The notes under the pieces: generated by a model | Databases searched by the model: none | The model's input: only the letters and a program-made list of their open reading frames with translations | What the model was told of the DNA's origin: nothing | Shown: positions 1-5,435 of the stretch, in pieces | Numbering within the stretch: the stretch's first letter is position 1 | Layout of the letters: each line of letters begins with the position of its first letter | Assembly (NCBI GenBank): GCA_900321335.1 | Contig: ONVR01000079.1 | Location: 1-7,012, forward strand | Length of the DNA: 7,012 nt | From: an uncultured Eubacteriales bacterium | GTDB lineage: Bacteria > Bacillota > Clostridia > Oscillospirales > Oscillospiraceae | Direction of reading: 5' to 3' | Program-made: the position numbers and the translations under genes

Positions 1-1992
1 CACGGCACCGTGGCCCAGATGCTCAAAACCTCGGAGCGGTATGCCGTGGCGGTGGAAACGGCGCTGGGCGGCGGCATGCAGAATATCATCGTCTCCACGG
101 AGCAGGACGGCAAAGCGGCCATCGCCATGCTCAAGCGCAAAGACGGCGGTCGGGCAACGTTTTTGCCCCTGTCCACCATCCGGGGCACCGTGCTCAACAG
201 CCGCGATCTGGAGGGGGAAGCGGGCTTTGAGGGGATCGCCTCGGAGCTTGTGACCTTTGACCCGCAGTACACCGGGATCTACCAGAGCCTGCTGGGGCGG
301 ACGGCCATCGTGGAGACCATCGACGACGCCATCCGCATTTCCCGGAAAAACGGAGCCCGGTTCCGGATCGTTACCCTGGACGGCCAGGTGATGAACGCCG
401 GGGGATCCATGACCGGCGGCTCCGCCTCCAAAAACGCGGGCATCCTCTCCCGGGCCAACGAACTGGAAAAGCTCAGGCAGCAGGAGACCCTCACGAAAGA
501 GGCCATCGGGGAGGCCCAGCGGGCCGAGACCGAAAGTGCCCGGGAGTACACCAAAGCCCGGCAGGAGCTGGAGCTGGAGACCCAGGACGGCAACGCCGCG
601 GATCGGGAGCGGCTGCGGCTGGAAAACGACGTGCAGCACTATGGACTGTTTATCCGCTCGGCACAGGAGGCGCTGGAGAGCTTGCGCGCAGAGGCCGACG
701 AGCTGGAGGAGAAGATCGAGGACTCCTCCCGGCAGATCGACGACCGCAAGCAGCGCATTGCCCGGTGTCAGCAGGAGGAAGAGGATCTGACTCGGCAGAT
801 CCGGGAACAGTCGGCAGGGCAGGAGAGCCTTCTGGCCCGCCGGGACGAGATCAACGAGCAGATCGCCGTGCTCCGGGCGGAGCGGGCGTCACTGGAGGCG
901 GAGAAGACGGCCACCCTGGCCGCCGTGGACGAGCTTGCCCAGCTCAGAACGGATCTGTCCATGGATCTGGGGACGCGGCTGCGCCTTGCAGACGAGCTGG
1001 ACGAGAGCAGTCTGCAGATCTGCGGCCAGATCGAGGAAAAACAGCGGCAGCTTGCCGAGGCCAATCGGGAACTGACCGCCATAGGAGAGCGCATTGCCGC
1101 CATTACGGCGGAAAAGCTGGCCCTGGAGGGAGAGCGCACCCGCCGGGACAGACAGCTGCAGCAGGTCAACAACCGCGTCATTGAGCTGGAACGGGAAAAA
1201 AGCGCGCTGGAACAGAAAAAGATCGCCATGGAGGCGGAGAGCGGGCAGCTTGTGGACAAGCTCTGGGACACCTACGAGCTCAGCCGCACCGACGCTTATG
1301 CCGTCCGGCAGGAGCTGGAGGACTACCAGCAGGCAAGACACCGGATCGGGGAGCTCAAGCGGGAGATCTCCCGGCTGGGCAATCCCAATATCGGCGCCAT
1401 TGAGGAATATGAGCGGGTCAACAGCCGCTACACCTACCTGACGGAGCAGCGGGACGACGTGGAAAACGCCAAGGGCGAACTGCTGGAGATCATCACCAGC
1501 GTCACTTCGGAGATGGAACAGATCTTCCGGCGGGAGTTTGATCTGATCAACGCCAGCTTCAAGCAGACCTTCCTGGAGCTCTTCGGCGGCGGCAAGGCCG
1601 ATCTGGAGCTGGAGGATGAAAGCGATATCCTCGGCTGCGGCATCGAGATCCGGATCCAGCCGCCCGGCAAGAGCCTGAAGACCATCACCCTGCTCTCCGG
1701 CGGCGAGAAGGCCTTTGTGGCCATCGCCCTGTACTTCTCCATTTTGAAGGTCCGGCCGACGCCCTTTGTCGTCATGGATGAGATCGAGGCCGCTCTGGAC
1801 GAGGCCAACGTGCTGAAGGTGGCTGCGTATATGCGCAGGATGTCGGAAAAAACACAGATGATCGTCATCACCCACCGCCGGGGCACCATGGAAGAGGCGG
1901 ATGTCCTCTATGGGGTGACCATGCAGGAAAAGGGTGTGTCCAAGATCCTCAACATCGATCTGGACGAGGCGGAAAAGACCATCGCAAAATAA
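1..1992 (+). CDS. smc: Chromosome partition protein SMC, C-terminal half (5' partial)
   Basis: SMC is the ATPase core of the bacterial condensin complex, acting with ScpA and ScpB to organise and segregate the nucleoid. The frame is open from base 1 (first residues HGTV, inside the hinge), so the GTG at 10 is not a real start. The 663 visible residues are a little over half of a usual ~1190-residue SMC. In order, numbered from base 1: the rest of the hinge (about 1-145) with the glycine-rich NAGGSMTGG at 132-140; a long heptad-type coiled coil rich in Glu, Gln, Arg and Leu (about 150-455); then the C-terminal head, opening at NPNIGAIEEY (461-470). The head carries the ABC signature LSGGEK (565-570), Walker B ending in Asp593-Glu594, the D-loop ALDEAN, and an ITHRRGTME switch region. 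Walker A lies upstream, outside the window. The gene ends 19 nt before ftsY, a pairing common in Firmicutes. No frameshift or missing catalytic residue is visible. Confidence 0.97.
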   Translation, partial: HGTVAQMLKTSERYAVAVETALGGGMQNIIVSTEQDGKAAIAMLKRKDGGRATFLPLSTIRGTVLNSRDLEGEAGFEGIASELVTFDPQYTGIYQSLLGRTAIVETIDDAIRISRKNGARFRIVTLDGQVMNAGGSMTGGSASKNAGILSRANELEKLRQQETLTKEAIGEAQRAETESAREYTKARQELELETQDGNAADRERLRLENDVQHYGLFIRSAQEALESLRAEADELEEKIEDSSRQIDDRKQRIARCQQEEEDLTRQIREQSAGQESLLARRDEINEQIAVLRAERASLEAEKTATLAAVDELAQLRTDLSMDLGTRLRLADELDESSLQICGQIEEKQRQLAEANRELTAIGERIAAITAEKLALEGERTRRDRQLQQVNNRVIELEREKSALEQKKIAMEAESGQLVDKLWDTYELSRTDAYAVRQELEDYQQARHRIGELKREISRLGNPNIGAIEEYERVNSRYTYLTEQRDDVENAKGELLEIITSVTSEMEQIFRREFDLINASFKQTFLELFGGGKADLELEDESDILGCGIEIRIQPPGKSLKTITLLSGGEKAFVAIALYFSILKVRPTPFVVMDEIEAALDEANVLKVAAYMRRMSEKTQMIVITHRRGTMEEADVLYGVTMQEKGVSKILNIDLDEAEKTIAK

Positions 1993-1998
1993 GAACAC

Positions 1999-2003
1999 AG
2001 GAG
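1999..2003 (+). promoter_or_regulatory. Ribosome binding site of ftsY
   Basis: AGGAG lies 8 nt upstream of the ATG at 2012. It sits in the 19-nt smc-ftsY gap and fixes the ftsY start. The frame stays open upstream to 1934, but that extension lies inside smc and has no such site. Confidence 0.85.
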
Positions 2004-2011
2004 TAACGACA

Positions 2012-2920
2012 ATGGCTTTTTTTGAAAAGATCCGGCAGGGGCTTGCCAAAACGAAAAAAAGCGTAACCGCCCAGCTCAATGGCCTGTTTGCCTCCTTTAC
2101 CGGGGAAAACGAGGAGTTTTTCGACGAGCTGGAGGAGACGCTGATTTTAGCGGATATCGGCGTGGAGACCACCACGGAGGCGGTGGAGAAGCTCCGGGAG
2201 ATCACCCGGAAGGAGGGCTACCGCAGCGGCGAGCAGATCCAGGCCGCCCTGGCGCAGATCCTGACGGAGATTGTCTCCGGCGGCGACACCCGGCTGAAGC
2301 TGGATACGAAGCCCTCGGTGATCCTGGTCATCGGCGTCAACGGGGTGGGCAAGACCACCACCATCGGAAAGCTGGCTTTGAAGCTGGGGCAGGAGGGGAA
2401 GAAGGTCCTGCTGTGCGCAGGAGATACCTTCCGGGCCGCAGCGGCGGAGCAGCTGACCATCTGGGCCCAGCGGGCCGGAGCGGATATCGTCCGCCACGAG
2501 GAGGGCTCAGACCCGGCCGCCGTGGTGTTTGACGGCATCGCCGCAGCCAAGGCCAGAGGGGCCGACGTGATCATCTGCGACACGGCGGGCCGGCTCCACA
2601 ACAAGGCAAATCTCATGAACGAGCTGGGGAAGATCAGCCGGGTCATCGACCGGGAGCTTCCCGACGCGGACCGGGAGACACTGCTGGTCATCGACGCCAC
2701 CACGGGACAGAACGGCCTGATTCAGGCCAAGCAGTTCAAGGAGGCGGCAGGGATCACCGGTATCGTCCTGACCAAGCTGGACGGTACGGCCAAGGGCGGC
2801 ATCGTCCTTGCCATCTGTGATCAGCTCAAAGTCCCCGTCAAATACGTGGGCGTGGGGGAGCAGCCCGAGGACCTGCTGGCCTTTGACGGCGACGAGTTCG
2901 TGGAGGCTCTGCTGAAATGA
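2012..2920 (+). CDS. ftsY: Signal recognition particle receptor FtsY (SRP GTPase)
   Basis: FtsY is the membrane-associated receptor for the signal recognition particle. Its GTPase pairs with Ffh and hands ribosome-nascent chain complexes to the Sec translocon. The protein has 302 residues. A short basic N-terminal helix (MAFFEKIRQGLAKTKKS) probably touches lipid; a four-helix N domain follows (about 20-95), then the GTPase G domain. Visible motifs are the P-loop GVNGVGKTT (108-116, Lys114), DTFRAAA of the SRP-GTPase insertion box (138-144), DTAGR (190-194), TKLDG for guanine recognition (254-258) and GVGE (280-283). There is no long acidic A domain like that of E. coli FtsY; this compact NG form is usual in Firmicutes. 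The C-terminal signature is FtsY-like, with no methionine-rich M domain, which excludes Ffh. The ATG at 2012 is preferred because of the AGGAG upstream and the typical MAFFEK start. The stop overlaps the rdgB start as ATGA. Confidence 0.98.
   Translation: MAFFEKIRQGLAKTKKSVTAQLNGLFASFTGENEEFFDELEETLILADIGVETTTEAVEKLREITRKEGYRSGEQIQAALAQILTEIVSGGDTRLKLDTKPSVILVIGVNGVGKTTTIGKLALKLGQEGKKVLLCAGDTFRAAAAEQLTIWAQRAGADIVRHEEGSDPAAVVFDGIAAAKARGADVIICDTAGRLHNKANLMNELGKISRVIDRELPDADRETLLVIDATTGQNGLIQAKQFKEAAGITGIVLTKLDGTAKGGIVLAICDQLKVPVKYVGVGEQPEDLLAFDGDEFVEALLK
2902..2906 (+). promoter_or_regulatory. Ribosome binding site of rdgB, inside ftsY
   Basis: GGAGG lies within the last codons of ftsY, 10 nt before the rdgB ATG at 2917. 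With the 4-nt ATGA overlap, this suggests that rdgB translation is coupled to ftsY termination. The spacing is slightly long for a Shine-Dalgarno site, so coupling may matter. The motif is seen; its use is inferred. Confidence 0.6.
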
Positions 2921-3504
2921 GATTCGTCCTTGCCAGCAACAACGCAAGAAAACTGGAGGAGCTGCGACAGATCCTCTCCCAGATGGGCCATGAGGTCCTC
3001 TCCCAGCGGGAGGCGGGGCTGAACCTGACGGTGGAGGAGACGGGCACGACCTTTGAGGAAAATGCCCGGCTGAAGGCCAGGGGGGCCAGCGACGCGCTGG
3101 GCCTTCCCGTCATCGCCGACGACTCCGGCCTTATGGTGGACGCCCTGGACGGAGCGCCCGGCGTGTACTCCGCCCGGTACGGGGGAGAAGGGCTGGACGA
3201 CCGGGGACGAAACGCCCTGCTGCTGAAAAACATGGAAGGGAAAGAGAACCGGAGCGCCCGGTTTGTGTGCTGCATCTGCTGCAGATTCCCCGACGGCAGG
3301 GAGATCACGGCCCGGGGAGAGTGTCCGGGACAGATCCTGGAAGGGCCCCGGGGGAAGGACGGCTTCGGCTACGACCCCGTGTTTTATATGCCGGAGTACG
3401 GCAAGACCATGGCGGAAATGACGCCTGTGGAGAAAAACGCCGTCTCCCATCGGGGGCGGGCGCTGGAGCGTCTTGCGGCAGAGCTCCGGAAAATTCAGAA
3501 ATAA
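2917..3504 (+). CDS. rdgB: XTP/dITP diphosphatase (Ham1/RdgB family)
   Basis: This is a cytosolic house-cleaning pyrophosphatase that hydrolyses deaminated purine nucleotides (dITP, ITP, XTP) to the monophosphate and pyrophosphate, keeping them out of DNA and RNA. The 195-residue length is typical. Family motifs in order: the nucleotide-binding ASNNARKLEEL near the N-terminus (6-16), where most relatives have Ala-Thr-x-Asn; FEENARLKA (46-54); the catalytic ADDSGL (67-72), with Asp68 and Asp69 as the expected metal and general-base residues; GAPGVYSARY (79-88); GFGYDP (149-154); and the base-recognition region KN (173-174) plus SHRGRAL (177-183). All key residues are present. A cysteine-rich CCICC at 118-122 in a central strand is unusual. 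The ATG at 2917 overlaps the ftsY stop by 4 nt. The gap to yhbY is 16 nt, consistent with co-transcription. A rdgB between ftsY and yhbY differs from the Bacillus order. Confidence 0.97.
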   Translation: MRFVLASNNARKLEELRQILSQMGHEVLSQREAGLNLTVEETGTTFEENARLKARGASDALGLPVIADDSGLMVDALDGAPGVYSARYGGEGLDDRGRNALLLKNMEGKENRSARFVCCICCRFPDGREITARGECPGQILEGPRGKDGFGYDPVFYMPEYGKTMAEMTPVEKNAVSHRGRALERLAAELRKIQK

Positions 3505-3510
3505 CAGATT

Positions 3511-3514
3511 GGAG
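3511..3514 (+). promoter_or_regulatory. Ribosome binding site of yhbY
   Basis: GGAG lies 6 nt upstream of the ATG at 3521 in the 16-nt rdgB-yhbY gap. It supports this ATG over an in-frame ATG at 3473, which lies inside rdgB and would add 16 residues absent from the family. Confidence 0.75.
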
Positions 3515-3520
3515 AACGAT

Positions 3521-3817
3521 ATGCTCAACAGCAGACAGAGAGCCCAGCTGCGAGGACTGGGCAACTCCCTGGAGACCATTTTGCAGGTGGGAAAGGCGGG
3601 GGTGACGGACAACGTGACGGCGCAGGCGGACAGCGCCCTGACGGCCAGAGAGCTCATCAAGGGCCGGGTGCTGGAAAACGCGCTGCTTACCGCCAGAGAG
3701 GCGGCGCAGGAGCTGGCCGGACGCACCGGCGCCGACGTGGTGCAGGTCATCGGCACCCGGTTTCTTCTGTATCGGGAAAACAAACAGCTGGAAAAACGGA
3801 TCCAGCTGGTCAAATAA
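3521..3817 (+). CDS. yhbY: CRM-domain RNA-binding protein YhbY
   Basis: This is a 98-residue single-domain protein of the YhbY/CRM family. Family members bind RNA and, in E. coli, associate with large-subunit (50S) precursors, pointing to a role in ribosome assembly. The sequence shows the expected N-terminal pattern MLNSRQRAQLRGLG, the GKxG loop as GKAG (24-27) before VTDNV, the conserved ELIKGRV (44-50), and the C-terminal strand IGTRFLLYREN (77-87). There are no extra domains and no signal peptide. The ATG at 3521 has a GGAG 6 nt upstream. The position directly before nadD and close to rsfS matches the yhbY-nadD-yqeK-rsfS order of many Firmicutes, including Bacillus subtilis. The family call is secure; the exact ribosomal target in this organism is inferred. 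Confidence 0.96.
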   Translation: MLNSRQRAQLRGLGNSLETILQVGKAGVTDNVTAQADSALTARELIKGRVLENALLTAREAAQELAGRTGADVVQVIGTRFLLYRENKQLEKRIQLVK

Positions 3818-3822
3818 AATTG

Positions 3823-3839
3823 CCCGGAGCGATTCCGGG
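3823..3839 (+). other. Short intergenic hairpin before nadD-yqeK
   Basis: The sequence CCCGGA-GCGAT-TCCGGG is a perfect 6-bp inverted repeat with a 5-nt loop in the 38-nt yhbY-nadD gap, ending 6 nt before the AGGTGA ribosome binding site. On the + strand it is followed by AAAAG rather than a T run, so it is not a canonical terminator of the operon. Read on the - strand it is followed by CAATTTTATTT, which resembles a weak terminator for antisense transcripts. It could also mark RNA processing or tune nadD translation. The stem is seen; any role is a guess. Confidence 0.45.
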
Positions 3840-3845
3840 AAAAGC

Positions 3846-3851
3846 AGGTGA
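3846..3851 (+). promoter_or_regulatory. Ribosome binding site deciding the nadD-yqeK start
   Basis: AGGTGA matches the 3' part of the ideal anti-Shine-Dalgarno complement and lies 4 nt before the ATG at 3856. The upstream in-frame TTG at 3820 has no such site, sits next to the yhbY stop, and would add 12 residues translated through a hairpin. ATG 3856 is therefore chosen. Confidence 0.8.
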
Positions 3852-3855
3852 GGAT

Positions 3856-5022
3856 ATGAAAACCGGTATTTACGGCGGTACGTTCAATCCGCCCCACATC
3901 GGACACGTTTATGCCGCCCGGGCGGCCATGAAGCAGCTGGGGCTTGACAGGATGCTGGTCATTCCCACGGGGCAGCCGCCCCATAAGGCGATGCCCGCCG
4001 GCTCTCCCGAGCCCCGGATGCGGCTGGAGATGGTGCGCCTGGCTTTTGAGAAGATGGACAACACCCGTGTGCTGGATCTGGAGATCATCCGGGAGGGCAA
4101 GAGCTACACCTCCGAGACGCTGGAGCAGATCCGGCAGATGTACCCGGACGACGAGCTGTACCTGCTCATGGGGACGGATATGTACTGCACGCTGGATCAG
4201 TGGTACAACGCCGAAAAGATCCTCTCCGCCGCCGTGCCCGCGGTGTTTGAGCGGGGGGAGAACGAGTCCATGGCCATCGAGCACAAGTCCCACGTATACC
4301 GGAAGCATTTTGCCGTGCAGACACGGAAGATCAAGGCGGATATCTGCCCTGTGTCCTCCTCCCAGATCCGGGAGGAGCTGCCCCGGCGGCTGGGAACGGA
4401 ATACCTTCAGAGGCCCATCTACGACTATATTCTCAAGCACCGGCTTTACGGGGTGCGGCCAAACTTTGATCACCTGCGCTTTGCCGCCTATCAGATGCTC
4501 GACGACAGGCGCACCCGGCACGTGGCCGGCTGTGAGCAGGAGGCGGTGCGTCTGGCCCTGCGGTGGGGCGAGGACGTGGAGCTGGCCCGGGAGGCGGCGA
4601 TCCTCCACGACATCACCAAACGCTGTGACGCACAGGAGCAGTTGCGGCTGTGCGAAAAGTATGCTATTATAACAGACAGCGTTGAGCGGCGGGAGTACAA
4701 GCTCCTGCATGCCAAGACGGGAGCAGCGGTGGCCAGAGATCTGTTCGCCGTGAGCGACCCGGTCCATGACGCCATTGCCTGGCATACCACGGGAAAGCCG
4801 GATATGACGCTGCTGGAAAAGATCATCTACATGGCCGACTACATAGAGCCCAACCGGAGCTTTGAGGGACTCAAAGAGCTGCGGGAGCTGGCCTACGAGA
4901 ACCTGGACCGGGCCATGATCCTGGGCCTGGAGATGAGCATGGCGGATATGAAGGCCAGAAACATCGTGCCTCACGCCAACTCAGCCGGGGCTCTTGCATA
5001 TTTGAAGAATTTGGAAGTATGA
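3856..5022 (+). CDS. nadD-yqeK: Fused nicotinate-nucleotide adenylyltransferase NadD and YqeK-type HD phosphohydrolase
   Basis: This is one 388-residue polypeptide with two enzymes. Residues 1 to about 199 are NadD, which joins nicotinate mononucleotide and ATP to make nicotinate adenine dinucleotide for NAD synthesis. It shows GGTFNPPHIGH (7-17, the nucleotidyltransferase HxGH), PPHK (41-44), GTDMYCTLDQW (106-116), and the second ATP motif SSSQIRE (167-173), and ends in the typical PIYDYILKHRLYG. Residues about 203-388 are a YqeK-like HD-domain protein. Candidate metal ligands are His222, His251-Asp252, His285, His310 in WHTTGKP, and Asp328 in MADYIEPNR. YqeK relatives hydrolyse diadenosine tetraphosphate symmetrically to ADP. 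In Bacillus nadD and yqeK are adjacent separate genes. Here no stop, shift or good internal start separates them, although a GTG codon sits at 4453. Comparable fusions are known in Mollicutes. The order yhbY / nadD-yqeK / rsfS supports both assignments. Both active sites look intact, so a bifunctional enzyme is likely. Confidence 0.95.
   Translation: MKTGIYGGTFNPPHIGHVYAARAAMKQLGLDRMLVIPTGQPPHKAMPAGSPEPRMRLEMVRLAFEKMDNTRVLDLEIIREGKSYTSETLEQIRQMYPDDELYLLMGTDMYCTLDQWYNAEKILSAAVPAVFERGENESMAIEHKSHVYRKHFAVQTRKIKADICPVSSSQIREELPRRLGTEYLQRPIYDYILKHRLYGVRPNFDHLRFAAYQMLDDRRTRHVAGCEQEAVRLALRWGEDVELAREAAILHDITKRCDAQEQLRLCEKYAIITDSVERREYKLLHAKTGAAVARDLFAVSDPVHDAIAWHTTGKPDMTLLEKIIYMADYIEPNRSFEGLKELRELAYENLDRAMILGLEMSMADMKARNIVPHANSAGALAYLKNLEV
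4642..4670 (+). promoter_or_regulatory. Candidate sigma-A-type promoter inside the yqeK region
   Basis: TTGCGG (4642-4647), a 17-nt spacer, and TATTAT (4665-4670) preceded by TGC form an extended -10 layout (TGnTATTAT). The -35 matches consensus at only three of six bases and the -10 at five of six. The patch is AT-rich within GC-rich coding sequence and includes an ATA isoleucine codon. If active, it would start transcription about 385 nt upstream of rsfS and could supply rsfS-leuS separately from the operon. It could equally be chance within the codons for Tyr-Ala-Ile-Ile-Thr. Confidence 0.3.
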
Positions 5023-5025
5023 ACC

Positions 5026-5039
5026 GCCGGACATCCGGC
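5026..5039 (+). other. Short intergenic hairpin before rsfS
   Basis: GCCGGA-CA-TCCGGC is a perfect inverted repeat. It would fold as a 5-bp GCCGG/CCGGC stem with a 4-nt ACAT loop. It begins 4 nt after the nadD-yqeK stop, in the 39-nt gap before rsfS, and ends about 10 nt before the GAGGGA ribosome binding site. No T run follows on the + strand, so it is not a typical terminator. It shares the CCGGA/TCCGG core of the hairpin at 3823-3839. Role unknown. Confidence 0.4.
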
Positions 5040-5049
5040 ACAGAAAGCT

Positions 5050-5055
5050 GAGGGA
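5050..5055 (+). promoter_or_regulatory. Ribosome binding site of rsfS
   Basis: GAGGGA lies 6 nt upstream of the ATG at 5062. A second purine patch, AAGGA (5057-5061), directly abuts the ATG and is too close to be the main site. Confidence 0.75.
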
Positions 5056-5061
5056 AAAGGA

Positions 5062-5421
5062 ATGCTGACTTCAAAACAGATCATGGAAACGGCTGTCAAG
5101 GCAATTGACAGCAAAAAAGGACGGGATATCAAAGCCCTTTATATCCGGGAGCTGTCCACCGTAGCCGACTATTTCGTGCTGTGTACGGCCAATTCCCCCA
5201 CCCAGATCAAGGCCATCTCCGACGAGATCGAGCGGCTGCTGGAGCTGGAGGGTGAGCGGGCGCTCCGGGTGGAAGGCAAGCGGGATGGCGGCTGGATCCT
5301 AGTGGATTTCGGCGTGGTGGTCATCCACATCTTCTTAAAGGAAATGAGAGAGTTTTACTCTCTTGAGCGGCTCTGGGGCGACGCGCCGGAGGCCGATATC
5401 AGCAATTTGATTACAGAATAA
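5062..5421 (+). CDS. rsfS: Ribosome silencing factor RsfS (YbeB/Iojap family)
   Basis: RsfS binds ribosomal protein uL14 on the 50S subunit and blocks joining of the 30S subunit, lowering translation in slow growth or starvation. The 119-residue length is typical. Recognisable family features are the N-terminal helix with AVKAIDSKKG (11-20), VADYFVLCTANS (34-45), AISDEIERLLE (51-61), GGWILVDFG (76-84), the HIF strand (89-91) and the near-invariant FYSLERLWGDAP (98-109). One residue stands out: most relatives have Gly-Asp after the LVD/LID strand, whereas here position 85 is Val (DFGVVVIHIF). The ATG at 5062 has GAGGGA 6 nt upstream. The gene sits 39 nt after nadD-yqeK, matching the nadD-yqeK-rsfS order of Bacillus, and 14 nt before leuS. 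The yqeM-type methyltransferase that follows rsfS in Bacillus is absent. The family call is secure; activity is inferred. Confidence 0.96.
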   Translation: MLTSKQIMETAVKAIDSKKGRDIKALYIRELSTVADYFVLCTANSPTQIKAISDEIERLLELEGERALRVEGKRDGGWILVDFGVVVIHIFLKEMREFYSLERLWGDAPEADISNLITE

Positions 5422-5423
5422 AC

Positions 5424-5429
5424 GAGGGA
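5424..5429 (+). promoter_or_regulatory. Ribosome binding site of leuS
   Basis: GAGGGA lies 6 nt upstream of the ATG at 5436, in the 14-nt rsfS-leuS gap. The closer ATG at 5429 is in another frame. The gap is too short to hold a T-box leader. Confidence 0.8.
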
Positions 5430-5435
5430 TGCAAA

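Noticed and set aside
10..12. GTG at 10 as the start of the smc fragment
   Set aside because: The frame is open to base 1, and HGTV before it is part of the conserved SMC hinge, so the gene starts outside the window.
580..1380. Repetitive GAG/CTG-rich sequence in smc as a possible DNA repeat
   Set aside because: It encodes the SMC coiled coil; the repetitiveness comes from Glu, Leu, Gln and Arg heptads and not from a DNA-level repeat unit.
889..2205. A 438-codon open frame on the - strand opposite smc and the ftsY start
   Set aside because: It overlaps the SMC coiled coil and ABC head on the + strand, and its product has no recognisable motif.
3820..3855. TTG at 3820 as an upstream start for nadD-yqeK
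   Set aside because: There is no ribosome binding site before it, and the extra 12 residues are unlike NadD, which begins close to the GGTFNPPH motif. ATG 3856 has AGGTGA directly upstream.
2821..4974. A 717-codon open frame on the - strand opposite ftsY, rdgB, yhbY and nadD-yqeK
   Set aside because: It runs antisense to four well-identified genes, crosses their boundaries, has no recognisable domain, and is explained by GC-biased third positions that suppress stops in the opposite frame.
5429..5431. ATG at 5429 as a leuS start
   Set aside because: It is out of frame with leuS and overlaps the ribosome binding site of the ATG at 5436.
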